Notes: generated by a model from the sequence alone, not told the origin. A stretch of DNA of 41,037 bases from CAZTII01 sp964613305 (GCA_964613305.1 CAZTII010000011.1:1-41037), one strand, 5' to 3'; counted from the stretch's first letter, positions 15,522 through 24,793 are shown. Program-made: numbers and translations.

Positions 15522-16988
15522 ATGGAAAAAAATATAAAAAAATTAACACTACTACACTCCAATGATTTACATGGTGATTTTTTAGCTGAAACAATCGATG
15601 AAAATCTTATTGGTGGTGTTTCACTCTTATCAGGCTATATCAATGAGGTAAGAAATACTGAAGATAATGTACTATATTGTATCGCTGGTGATATGTTTCG
15701 AGGTTCCATCATCGATGCTGAATATAAAGGAATGTCCACCATCGAAATAATGAATTTATTAGCCCCTAACATTGTAACTGTTGGCAATCATGAATTTGAT
15801 TATGGTGTATCTCATTTACTTTTCATTGAAAAATGCGCTAAATTCCCAATTATTAACGCCAATTTATACATTACTACAAACAACGCTCGACTCTTTGAAC
15901 CATATAAAATATTTGAAATTGACGGTATGAAAATACTATTTATCGGTGTTATCACCGAAGAAGTATTATCTCAAGCAAAACAAGATACACTAGTAGGAAC
16001 ATTTATTAACACTCAAGAAGCAGCAATCGCCGTCAATCAAATATGCGATAGCTATCGTGGTATCGATATTGATCTCACCGTCTTATTAACCCATATTGGC
16101 TTTGAAGCCGACAAAGAACTCGCATCCTTACTATCAAAAGAAAGTGGTGTTGATATTATTATTGGCGGTCATTCTCATACTATTCTACAAGAACCACATG
16201 TTGAAAATGGAATTTACATCGTTCAAGCTGGTGTAGGTACCAATCAAATCGGAAGATTTGATTTAAACATCGATACTGACCATAATTGTATTAATTCCTA
16301 TCATTGGGAAACCATTGAAATCAACGACAAAAATTGTAAACACGACGAACATCTAGAACAATTAATTCGCCATTATAAAGATATTACTGACCGCAAATAC
16401 AATCGTTTAATCACCCGCTTTAAATGTGAACTAACTCACCCTAGACGAAATACAGAAACAGCTTTAGGAAATCTATTCGCCGATATATTTAAACGAAGTT
16501 TAGCGCTTGATATTATGTTACTAGCGTCTGGAAGTATTCGTCATACAGAACTAGGGCCAATCGTTCAAGTTGGTACATTACGTGAAACATTCCCTTACGA
16601 TGAAGAAATTTACCTCTTTAAACTAACCGGAGAACAACTACGTCGCATCATTCTTTTCCTTTTACGAGATGAAGCCTTTTTAGGAACAACAGAGTTTTAT
16701 CAATTTTCCGAAGGAATTCATATTGAATATTCCCAATCAGAAAAAAGATTAATAACACTTACTTATAACGATGAAGAAGTAAGTGATGATCAATTATTTA
16801 GTATCGGTTTACAACATTACCATTATTCCAATTTCGAAAAATTCTTCAATCTTAGCTACGACGAAATAAAACAAAATTGTAAACCACGAGTAATTGCCAC
16901 ATCATGTTTAAACATACTCGATGAATATTTATCGGAAAACAATTTACTAGAAAGTGATGTTGAAGGTAGAATAACAATTTTACCTTAA
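15522..16988 (+). CDS. 5'-nucleotidase-family metallophosphoesterase (cytosolic)
   Basis: 488 residues. The N-terminal metallophosphoesterase carries the dimetal motifs HSNDLHGD (12-19), GD near 56-57, GNHEFDYG (88-95), LLTHIGF near 184 and GGHSHT near 215. A 5'-nucleotidase C-terminal substrate domain follows (ALGNLFADIFKRS, ASGSIRHTELGPI, LRETFPYDE). It belongs to the UshA/YfkN family that hydrolyses nucleotides or related phosphoesters. Unlike most members it has no signal peptide, so it should act in the cytosol. A G-rich ribosome site (AAGGGGG) precedes it, and a close paralogue follows 11 nt later. Confidence 0.88.
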   Translation: MEKNIKKLTLLHSNDLHGDFLAETIDENLIGGVSLLSGYINEVRNTEDNVLYCIAGDMFRGSIIDAEYKGMSTIEIMNLLAPNIVTVGNHEFDYGVSHLLFIEKCAKFPIINANLYITTNNARLFEPYKIFEIDGMKILFIGVITEEVLSQAKQDTLVGTFINTQEAAIAVNQICDSYRGIDIDLTVLLTHIGFEADKELASLLSKESGVDIIIGGHSHTILQEPHVENGIYIVQAGVGTNQIGRFDLNIDTDHNCINSYHWETIEINDKNCKHDEHLEQLIRHYKDITDRKYNRLITRFKCELTHPRRNTETALGNLFADIFKRSLALDIMLLASGSIRHTELGPIVQVGTLRETFPYDEEIYLFKLTGEQLRRIILFLLRDEAFLGTTEFYQFSEGIHIEYSQSEKRLITLTYNDEEVSDDQLFSIGLQHYHYSNFEKFFNLSYDEIKQNCKPRVIATSCLNILDEYLSENNLLESDVEGRITILP

Positions 16989-16999
16989 CGAGGAAAAGA

Positions 17000-18450
17000 A
17001 TGAAAAAACTAACGTTACTACACTCCAACGATATGCACGGAGACTTCCTTGCTGAAGAAGTTGACCAAAAACTCATCGGTGGCGTTTCCCTTCTTTCTGG
17101 ATACGTAAGTAAAGTTCGCCACGAAGAAAAAAACGTCTTATATTGTATTGCCGGTGATATGTTTAGAGGTTCTATTATCGATGCTGAATACAAAGGAATT
17201 TCAACAATTGAACTCATGAATTTATTAGCACCAGATATTGTAACTGTAGGAAATCATGAATTCGACTATGGTGTTTCTCATCTATTATTTATAGAAAAAT
17301 GTGCAAAATTTCCGATTATCAATGCCAATCTATACATTAAAACAAACAAATCACGATTATTTAAACCATATCACATCTTTGAAATCGATGGCATGAAAAT
17401 ATTATTCATCGGTATTATCACGGAAGCAGTATTAAAACAAACAAAAATGGACTCCTTAGTAGGAACATTCATCGATACAGAAGAAGCAGCAATTGCAGTA
17501 GAAAAAATATGCAATTCATATAAAGATGTCGATATCGATTTCACTGTATTGCTCACCCACATCGGTTACGAAGAAGATAAAAAACTAGCGTCCCTATTAA
17601 ATCCTGATTTAGGCGTTGATGTTATTGTAGGTGGTCACTCCCATACTATTTTAGAAAAACCAACTTTTATCAATAATGTAGCGATTGTTCAAGCTGGAAT
17701 GGGAACAAATCAAATCGGACGATTTGATATAATGATTGATACAACAAAAAATTGCATCGCAACATATAATTGGAAAACTATCGAAATCAATGATGAAAAT
17801 TGTCCAAAAGATGAAGTATTAGAACATTTAATCAACGAATACAAACGATTACCGACCAAAAATATAGTCGTCTAATCACTCGTTTTAAAAAACAATTAAC
17901 TCATCCAAAACGCAATCAAGAAACCGCCTTAGGTAATTTATTCGCAGATATTTTTCAACAAAGTCTCAATGTCGATTTAATGATGTTAGGATCAGGAAGT
18001 ATACGAAATACTGAACTTGGACCAATTGTTCAATATGGCTCCTTAAGTGAAACATTTCCATATGACGATGGCATCTATATGATGAAACTCAACGGAACTC
18101 TCATTAAAAAAATGCTTACCTTCTTATTTAGAGATGATGCTTTTTTAGGAACAACTGAATTTTATCAATACTCCAAAGGTTTTAAAATAATCTACGATAA
18201 AAATAATCGAACCTTTATTTCTATTACCTTACACGATGAAGATATCGATGATAATCGATTATATACTATTGGCATTCAAAACTTCCATTACAGCAATCTA
18301 GAAAAAAATCTAGGCTTAACGTTTGATGAAGTAAAACAACTATTCATCCCAAAAGTAATTTCTACATCATGCATCAACATTCTCGATGAATTTTTAACCG
18401 AACACTTATTATTAGATGGCGATATTGAAGGAAGAATAATTATCCAGTAA
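17000..18450 (+). pseudogene. Frameshifted tandem copy of the 5'-nucleotidase-family gene
   Basis: A close paralogue of the preceding gene, sharing its motifs nearly unchanged (HSNDMHGDF, GNHEFDYG, LLTHIGY, GGHSHTI). The frame opened at 17000 ends in a stop at 17875, but homology continues in another frame: ITDQKYSRLITRF begins at 17848 and joins the 17980-18450 open frame (GSGSIRNTELGPI). Alignment with the first copy (AAAGATATTAC versus AAACGATTAC) shows a single-base deletion near 17846-17848. A ribosome site (GAGGAAAAG) precedes the start. Either a recently decayed duplicate or a sequencing error; the separated N-terminal half would still hold most metal ligands. Confidence 0.85.
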
Positions 18451-18486
18451 AAAGAAGATTGCACCTTAGGGTACAATCTTCTTTTT
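18449..18486. terminator. Terminator after the nucleotidase pair
   Basis: A perfect 13-bp stem (AAAAAGAAGATTG/CAATCTTCTTTTT) whose 12-nt loop can form a further ACC/GGT stem. It works on both strands because A- and T-runs are part of the stem. Confidence 0.85.
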
Positions 18487-18504
18487 CTCAATTAAAATGT
18501 ACTT

Positions 18505-18534
18505 ATTTCAATCCACGCACCTCAATGATGCAAC
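18505..18534 (-). repeat. Solitary type I-C CRISPR-repeat-like sequence
   Basis: On the minus strand this 30-nt stretch begins GTTGCA and ends GGTGCGTGGATTGAAAT. That 17-nt end is the typical 3' part of type I-C repeats, and the GCA/TGC arms sit where the repeat stem would be. It is about 2 nt shorter than usual. No second clean copy or spacer array is visible; a very weak echo (ATTTCA at 18561, TGCAAC at 18590) lies to its right. The rest of 18491-18624 holds no gene. Confidence 0.45.
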
Positions 18535-18624
18535 AATGTAGCGGTTTAAATCAAGATAAAATTTCACCGTATACAATTAAATAGAATTCTGCAACATAAG
18601 CGATACGTCACATATGTTTTTTTA

Positions 18625-21060
18625 TTAAATAAATAAATTCATGTTTGAATTATCGTTGTCATTGAGCATTGTCGCAACACCACCAATTTCAACGCCATCA
18701 ATCAATTCTTCTTTTGTAATTCCCATTACATCCATCGACATTTGACAAGCAACTAATTTAACACCCGCTTGTTGTGCTTGTTCAATAAGTTCCTCTAACG
18801 ATGAAATTCCTTTTGACTTCATGACATTTTTCATCATTGCTGAACCCATACCACCAAAATTCATCTTCGATAAAGCTAGTTTCGATGCACCTTTTGGCAT
18901 CATCATTCCAAACATTGTACCAATTAAATCTTTCTTTACAGCAACTTTTTCTTTTTTTCTAAGTATATTTAATCCCCAGAACGTAAAGAACATATTCACT
19001 TTATTACCCATAGCTACACTACCATTGGCAATAATAAAGGCGGCAAGTGCTTTATCCAAATCACCATCAAAAATAATCATTGTTTTCTCTTTAGCCATGT
19101 TTTGTTCTTTTTTAACTGGAATTATATTTCCTTTTCGAATAACAGCGCTAAATATTCCTTTTCCTTCTTCTTTAGAAAGAAGCGTATTACCAGTGTTCTT
19201 ACACCAACTATCAATATCACGAATAAAGCCAGGATCTGTAGCACTAACTTTTAACACATCTCCAGAAGCCATTTCATTTATTTTTTTAGCCACTGATACA
19301 ATCGGTCCTGGGCAACTTAGACCACACACATCCAATGACATTTCTTCATAGCTTTCAGTAGGTAATTTATCTTGATCAACATCAACTTCTCTATGTTGTT
19401 CACTAATTTTAGTGTCATACTCCATCACACTACGATATCCACCCATCATGTTTTTTACATCAAAGCCATTTGATTTCAAAATTCTTTCTGCTAAATATCC
19501 GCGTAAGCCAACAGCACAATACACAACATATTTTTTATCTTTCATGAAAACATCAAGTTTGTTTCGTAATGTTGATAATGGTATATTAACCGCATTTTCA
19601 ACCATTCCTTGATTACATTCAACCACTTCACGAACATCAATTAAAACATACTCATTTTTATTTTCAAGATATTCTTCATACGAAAGTACATCCGTTAATT
19701 TTTCAAAAATATTTGTGGCCATATATCCAGCCATATTCACTGGATCTTTAGCACTAGAATATGGTGGCGCATACGCCAATTCAAGTTCTGTTAAGTCATA
19801 AATTGTTCCTTTAAAATGAATTGTTGTCGCAATTGTATCAATGCGCTTATCAACTCCTTCATAACCAACAATTTGACCACCTAAAACACGACCATCTTCT
19901 AATGAAAATAACATTTTAACAGTCATTGGTGTAGCTCCTGGATAATATCCAGCATGAGACATTGGATGAATTAAAGCATAACTATAATCCTTATGCATTT
20001 CTAATCCACGAGCTTTCAATGCCTTTTCATTTTCACCAGTCGCCGCAACCGTTAAATCAAATACTTTGGCAACACTTGTACCAATGCTTCCTTCATATTT
20101 TTCTTCTTTGAGACCCAAAATATTAGCAGCAACAGCACGTCCTTGTTTATTAGCAGGACCCGCTAATGGAATCATTGTTTTATTGCCAGAAACCTTATTA
20201 ACAACTTCAATCATATCACCGATAGCATAAATCGATGGATCACTTGTCTTCATCAATTCATCAACAATAACACCACCTCTTGCGTTCACCGCAATATCGG
20301 CGTCTTTCACAATACCTGTATTTGGGCGAACACCAATTGACAACAATGTCATATCAGTTTCAATTGTTGTACCATCTGTCAACACAACTGTTTTACCGTT
20401 ATTAACAATCTTTTCTACACCAACACCAAGCTTTAATGCAACATGTTTATTAACAATATGATTTTCTGCAATCTTGGCCATATCTTTATCAAGTGGTGCC
20501 ATCACTTGATTCGCAAATTCAACAATCGTCACATGAATACCACGATCGTGTAAATTCTCCGCCATTTCAAGCCCAATAAAACCTCCACCAGCAATCACCG
20601 CATTCTTAGGTTTATTATCATGGATAAAAGAATAAATAGCATCGGTATCATGAACGTTCCATAACGTAAATACATTAGAATGCCCTTTACCGATTGATTC
20701 AGGAACAAATGGTGTCGAACCTGTCGACAGCAACAACGTATCATACGATTCCTCATAAGTTCTGCCATCTTTTTCTTTTACAACAACTTTTTTATTTTCT
20801 TTATCAATTTTAATTACTTCTGAAAAATTTCTAATATCAATATTGTATTTTGATCTAATCGAAGCAATATCAGATACAAACAATGCATCACGATCTTTAA
20901 TCACATTACCAATGTAATAAGGTAAACCACAATTGGCAAAAGAAACATATTCTCCTTTTTCAAATAAAATAATTTGGGCATTTTCGTCCAATCTTCTCAA
21001 TCTTGCGATTGCAGTAGCACCACCTGCTACTCCACCAACTACAACTATTTTCTTACTCAC
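18625..21060 (-). CDS. CoA-disulfide-reductase-like oxidoreductase fused to rhodanese, TusA and DsrE domains
   Basis: 811 residues in four modules. Residues 1-445: FAD/NAD(P)H pyridine-nucleotide-disulfide reductase (VVVGGVAGGATAIARLRR; active-site C44 in FANCGLPYYIG; AYAPPYSSAKDP dimerisation segment), as in CoA-disulfide reductase. 455-550: rhodanese domain with C515 in CAVGLR. 572-645: TusA/SirA domain with CGLSCPGPI (C583). 656-811: DsrE/DsrE2-like domain with C772. The chain suggests that persulfide or polysulfide sulfur is reduced and handed between modules in the cytosol. Related fusions are known in anaerobic Firmicutes. It is a single-gene unit. Confidence 0.93.
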   Translation of the reverse strand: MSKKIVVVGGVAGGATAIARLRRLDENAQIILFEKGEYVSFANCGLPYYIGNVIKDRDALFVSDIASIRSKYNIDIRNFSEVIKIDKENKKVVVKEKDGRTYEESYDTLLLSTGSTPFVPESIGKGHSNVFTLWNVHDTDAIYSFIHDNKPKNAVIAGGGFIGLEMAENLHDRGIHVTIVEFANQVMAPLDKDMAKIAENHIVNKHVALKLGVGVEKIVNNGKTVVLTDGTTIETDMTLLSIGVRPNTGIVKDADIAVNARGGVIVDELMKTSDPSIYAIGDMIEVVNKVSGNKTMIPLAGPANKQGRAVAANILGLKEEKYEGSIGTSVAKVFDLTVAATGENEKALKARGLEMHKDYSYALIHPMSHAGYYPGATPMTVKMLFSLEDGRVLGGQIVGYEGVDKRIDTIATTIHFKGTIYDLTELELAYAPPYSSAKDPVNMAGYMATNIFEKLTDVLSYEEYLENKNEYVLIDVREVVECNQGMVENAVNIPLSTLRNKLDVFMKDKKYVVYCAVGLRGYLAERILKSNGFDVKNMMGGYRSVMEYDTKISEQHREVDVDQDKLPTESYEEMSLDVCGLSCPGPIVSVAKKINEMASGDVLKVSATDPGFIRDIDSWCKNTGNTLLSKEEGKGIFSAVIRKGNIIPVKKEQNMAKEKTMIIFDGDLDKALAAFIIANGSVAMGNKVNMFFTFWGLNILRKKEKVAVKKDLIGTMFGMMMPKGASKLALSKMNFGGMGSAMMKNVMKSKGISSLEELIEQAQQAGVKLVACQMSMDVMGITKEELIDGVEIGGVATMLNDNDNSNMNLFI

Positions 21061-21112
21061 ATTTTCTCCTTTGAAAAGTTCATCTTTTCTATCACTTTAT
21101 AAGTTATTATAA

Positions 21113-21150
21113 TCACAAGTTCGTGACATACTTAGTATAAATACTTGTGA
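21113..21150. promoter_or_regulatory. Inverted repeat and -10 region upstream of the CoADR fusion gene
   Basis: TCACAAGT (21113-21120) and ACTTGTGA (21143-21150) form an 8-bp inverted repeat separated by 22 nt; an extra GTGA at 21123-21126 makes TCAC-N6-GTGA. A minus-strand TATAAT lies just downstream, but no good -35 exists, so an activator such as a Crp/Fnr-type protein is possible. Confidence 0.4.
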
Positions 21151-21165
21151 AAGATTAATCAACTA

Positions 21166-21188
21166 AAAATGATGTGACTTAGTCACAT
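21166..21188 (-). terminator. Terminator of the diguanylate cyclase pair
   Basis: GATGTGAC/GTCACATC form a perfect 8-bp stem with a 3-nt loop, followed by ATTTTTAG on the minus strand, right after the stop codon. Confidence 0.75.
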
Positions 21189-22270
21189 CACTTTTCTTCA
21201 ATAACAACAACATTTCTACCTTTTTCTTTTCCTTCATAAAGCAGTTTATCTGTAGTATCAATTAAATGTCGAATCGACGATTTTCCTACAGTATAAGCAG
21301 CACCAATCGTCAATGAAATAGGAACACGCAACTGTAACTTATCATAATCAATATCGTAAACAGCCAATAACAATTGATTTAACATTGCTTTTAAAGTATT
21401 TCTATCTACTTCATCGTTTATTAAAATCATAAACTCATCGCCGCCCCAACGTGAAATATAACTATTCCGCTTAAACATTGTTGTTAAGGTATTCGCAATC
21501 GCAATCAACGTATTATCACCAGCATCATGTCCAGCATAATCATTGATTTCTTTAAAATAATCAATGTCACATAAAACAAGCCAAAACTTTCCTTTATTCT
21601 CAGAATTATTTTGCCAAACTTCTTCTATCAATTGTTCCATAAAGCGACGGTTATACAACCTCGTTAAGCCATCTTGATTCGCTAAGGCAAATAATCGTTT
21701 ATTTTCATCATTCATTTTTAGATTTTTAAACGCATACGACACATCACTTAATCGGGTACCTACAATAACACACAATAAGCAGGTAAATGAAGAAAGAGTA
21801 TGAATATATGGAATAATGAAAGCTACGGAAGGACTTAATTGAATTGGTTTATTATAAAAATTAACAAATAAATACACAAGCAATAACGATTCAAAAACAT
21901 TAACAATCACAATACTAAACGTATTTTTAAAAGGCGAAAAGAAACCTAAGGAAACAGCCATCAACAATAAATACTGAACACCACTATTCCATCCTAATCG
22001 AACCATCGCAAAATAGGAAAGAACACATACTAAAATATGTTCAATAAGGATAAAATAAGGATAATACTTCTTTTTCATATGAAACATCGCAACATTCGCA
22101 ACAAAACTAATAAAACATATATATGTCATGATTTCTTCTTTAAAATAAAAATAAATCGAACAATATATCGCATAGAAAAGAATCGCTAATTTTACAACCG
22201 CGATATAAATAGTATAAAAGCCATCATCCGGTTCACCATACGTTTCAGTTAAACGCTTAGTATTATCCAT
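21188..22270 (-). CDS. Membrane diguanylate cyclase (GGDEF)
   Basis: 360 residues. About six hydrophobic segments fill residues 20-175, with no recognised sensor fold. The C-terminal GGDEF domain begins ANQDGLTRLYNRR and has the active site RWGGDEF and metal/substrate motif DIDYFKEINDYAGHDAGD; it should make c-di-GMP from two GTP. The RxxD inhibitory I-site normally five residues before GGDEF is missing (KRNS there). Its start overlaps the end of the upstream GGDEF gene by 8 nt. The two are clear paralogues (both use LANQDGLT and a matching membrane part). Confidence 0.9.
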   Translation of the reverse strand: MDNTKRLTETYGEPDDGFYTIYIAVVKLAILFYAIYCSIYFYFKEEIMTYICFISFVANVAMFHMKKKYYPYFILIEHILVCVLSYFAMVRLGWNSGVQYLLLMAVSLGFFSPFKNTFSIVIVNVFESLLLVYLFVNFYNKPIQLSPSVAFIIPYIHTLSSFTCLLCVIVGTRLSDVSYAFKNLKMNDENKRLFALANQDGLTRLYNRRFMEQLIEEVWQNNSENKGKFWLVLCDIDYFKEINDYAGHDAGDNTLIAIANTLTTMFKRNSYISRWGGDEFMILINDEVDRNTLKAMLNQLLLAVYDIDYDKLQLRVPISLTIGAAYTVGKSSIRHLIDTTDKLLYEGKEKGRNVVVIEEK

Positions 22271-23348
22271 GATTCATATCCTCCATCACAACACAATTTC
22301 TTCCTTGTTTTTTACCTTTATACAAACAATCATCAGCCGCTAAAATCAAAGAACCAATCGATTGTTTGTAACGAGAAGAAACAACACCCATAGTCACGGT
22401 TAAGGAATGCTCCATTGAAAATTTCTTATAATCCACTGCTTTTAATTCAGACACCACTCGATCAACAATCATAAATAACTGTTCTTTTTGACACGTTGGA
22501 TGTACAACGATGACAAATTCATCGCCACCCCATCTTGAAACAGTACCAACATCACTAAAATTATTATATAGAATACTAGAAAATATTTTAAGAAACAAAT
22601 CACCACAATCATGACCCATTCGATCATTCACCAACTTTAAATTATCCATATCACACATCACTACATAAAAAGGTTGTGATGTTTTTATCGAATTTCGCCA
22701 CGCTGTTTCTAATATTACCTGCATGGAACGGCGATTATGTAGACCCGTTAAGCCATCTTGATTCGCTAAAGACAACAATGTCGAACTTTGATGATTCAGC
22801 TGTTGAACTAGCAACGAATTAGAAATACCAGACATTTTAATCGCATAAATGATAATACTTGTTGATCCAACAATGGATGAAATATGAAATAAATTAAGAT
22901 AAGTTGGTGATAACATACAGTTTTTATTCGCCGTAAGACCTAAAAAGATAAATAAAACTAATTCAGACGCATTTAATAAATCCATAATAATACGATTACT
23001 AAATGGGTTAAAAAAACCAAGAGCCACTAATGCGAAAATATAATATTGTAATCCACAACACCATCCTAAAGCGGTCACTGCCAAATATGCATACAACATT
23101 ACAAACACATGCATTAAATAAACAAACACTTTATATAATTTACTGCCCAAAAAACTTAAAATTAGACAGAGAAAAATACCAACAACACCAAAGATAGCCA
23201 AATAAAGCTTATCAACCAATATAAAAAACACCAAATAGAAAACAATCCATAAAAGGCCATAAATAATTAGCTTTAAATAACATTGGAATGAGTTTTGAAT
23301 TTCATCATCAGTTTTAATAATGTTAGAAAAGGTCTCTAATATTTTCAT
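22263..23348 (-). CDS. Membrane diguanylate cyclase (GGDEF)
   Basis: 361 residues with about six hydrophobic segments in residues 28-175, then a GGDEF domain (LANQDGLTGLHNRR, DMDNLKLVNDRMGHDCGD, active site RWGGDEF). It should synthesise c-di-GMP. The canonical I-site is absent (SDVG in its place), so product feedback may be weak. It is the first gene of a two-gene unit with the following GGDEF gene and lies about 200 nt downstream of a third, more divergent one. Confidence 0.9.
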   Translation of the reverse strand: MKILETFSNIIKTDDEIQNSFQCYLKLIIYGLLWIVFYLVFFILVDKLYLAIFGVVGIFLCLILSFLGSKLYKVFVYLMHVFVMLYAYLAVTALGWCCGLQYYIFALVALGFFNPFSNRIIMDLLNASELVLFIFLGLTANKNCMLSPTYLNLFHISSIVGSTSIIIYAIKMSGISNSLLVQQLNHQSSTLLSLANQDGLTGLHNRRSMQVILETAWRNSIKTSQPFYVVMCDMDNLKLVNDRMGHDCGDLFLKIFSSILYNNFSDVGTVSRWGGDEFVIVVHPTCQKEQLFMIVDRVVSELKAVDYKKFSMEHSLTVTMGVVSSRYKQSIGSLILAADDCLYKGKKQGRNCVVMEDMNHG

Positions 23349-23511
23349 AGCAATCCTCTTTAAGTACCTTTTGACATTATTTAGTGATAAAATAGTAAAA
23401 TATTCTACCTTTCATTACAATCAAACAATGTACTTTGTTATTATTAGTTTATCATATTATTATTTATAATGACAATATAATATTGAATTATATCGAAACA
23501 ATATTTTTAAT

Positions 23512-23538
23512 AAAAAAAATCGTATAATTTCCATACGA
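23512..23538 (-). terminator. Terminator of the third GGDEF gene
   Basis: TCGTAT/ATACGA form a 6-bp stem with a 7-nt loop, followed by seven or more T on the minus strand, just after the stop of the gene at 23547. Confidence 0.7.
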
Positions 23539-23546
23539 CTTTTATA

Positions 23547-24638
23547 TTATCCTTCAAGAACGTATTTATTTCTTCCTGAATTTTTACCTATATATAACCG
23601 ATTATCCGCAATCTTAATCGCATCTTCTATGCGATCAATTGAAGGATTATATCTTGAAATACCTGCCGTAATTGTCACATCAAGAACATTATCCCCTTCA
23701 GTAAATGGTTTTTCGCTTAGTTGTTCAATAATTCTTTCAATAACACCAACGACAACTTCTTCATTACCCGTTTTGATAATTAAAAGAAACTCTTCTCCAC
23801 CCCATCGAACCGCAAAATCCAACACATCTAAATTACAAGTAATAACTTTAGCAACATATTCTAACACTTTATCACCTAAAAAATGACCATAGGAATCATT
23901 GATTTTTTTAAAAAAATCAATATCACAAAGGATTAAATAATACGATAATCCTTCCTTATTAATATTTTTGATAAGTTTTTCTGCAAAACGACGATTATAA
24001 AGTCCAGTTAAGAAATCTCTTTCCGCAACAAAATTAAGACGACTATTCGCTTCATTCAATGACTTATTATCACGATATAAATCAACAATTAAGCGATACA
24101 ATACAACATAATTAAGCGCAATAACAAATAATGCATTGATGGAATTAACAATTGTGATGAATAAAGGACTTGAGCCTGTAAATGGCATGATATACGCGGA
24201 CGCTTCATGCAAGCCAACATACAAAACACTGATGATTAAAGCTGTAAACAAACTATATTTTAAAACTGTTCTAAAATTATGTTCTTGATACACAATCGCA
24301 AAACAAAGTGGAACTGTAGTAAATAAATAATTTTGAAATCCAAATCCCCATTCAGTTAATAAGACCGAAACAGATACTGAAACTAAGGTATATATTAAAA
24401 TAACGATATATACTAACGATAATGATTTATACCGCAAGCTAAATGCACACCATAAAAACGATAAAGCACCTAAAAATGTTATAAGAATCATTGGTTTTAT
24501 TCCAAGGATACAATATATTGAAAAAGTGAATAAATTTTCTATAACTGCGACTGAAACAATTAATAATGCAAGTTTATTGGTAGTGATATCGAGCATTTTA
24601 TCGATAAAAGATATCTTATTTTTAGAATTTTCAGTCAT
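23547..24638 (-). CDS. Membrane diguanylate cyclase (GGEEF)
   Basis: 363 residues. Hydrophobic segments occupy residues about 18-185 and a GGDEF domain follows (ERDFLTGLYNRRFAEKL, DIDFFKKINDSYGHFLGD, active site RWGGEEF). The E variant is normally active. The I-site position reads DVLD, lacking the arginine. It is more diverged from the two genes downstream and has its own promoter (TATAAT at 24672-24677, minus strand) and terminator, so it may respond to a different signal. Confidence 0.88.
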   Translation of the reverse strand: MTENSKNKISFIDKMLDITTNKLALLIVSVAVIENLFTFSIYCILGIKPMILITFLGALSFLWCAFSLRYKSLSLVYIVILIYTLVSVSVSVLLTEWGFGFQNYLFTTVPLCFAIVYQEHNFRTVLKYSLFTALIISVLYVGLHEASAYIMPFTGSSPLFITIVNSINALFVIALNYVVLYRLIVDLYRDNKSLNEANSRLNFVAERDFLTGLYNRRFAEKLIKNINKEGLSYYLILCDIDFFKKINDSYGHFLGDKVLEYVAKVITCNLDVLDFAVRWGGEEFLLIIKTGNEEVVVGVIERIIEQLSEKPFTEGDNVLDVTITAGISRYNPSIDRIEDAIKIADNRLYIGKNSGRNKYVLEG

Positions 24639-24671
24639 TTTCTTTCCTTCCTATTTTATAACAACAATATA

Positions 24672-24711
24672 ATTATACTATATTACAATATTAAAAACTA
24701 TAATATTACAA
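24672..24711 (-). promoter_or_regulatory. Promoter region of the third GGDEF gene with a direct repeat
   Basis: A minus-strand TATAAT (24672-24677) is preceded by two copies of TTGTAATAT (24680-24688 and 24703-24711) 23 nt apart, about two helix turns. They could be operator half-sites or simple AT-rich sequence. Confidence 0.3.
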
Positions 24712-24764
24712 AAAAAGCTAATATTTTTACACCATAATTCTTTAATAAAAAAGTTCAACTTATC

Positions 24765-24793
24765 TTGATAATTATAGATTGAAGCGATAAACT
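24765..24793 (+). promoter_or_regulatory. Promoter of ybaK
   Basis: TTGATA (24765-24770), a 17-nt spacer and TAAACT (24788-24793), 31 nt before the ATG. Confidence 0.5.

Noticed and set aside
23349..23546. c-di-GMP riboswitch between the GGDEF genes
   Set aside because: No GEMM-type conserved core was seen in this AT-rich spacer; only a terminator and weak promoter-like motifs are visible.
24680..24711. CRISPR-like repetition in front of the third GGDEF gene
   Set aside because: The 9-nt ATATTACAA direct repeat is too short and AT-rich, with only two copies.
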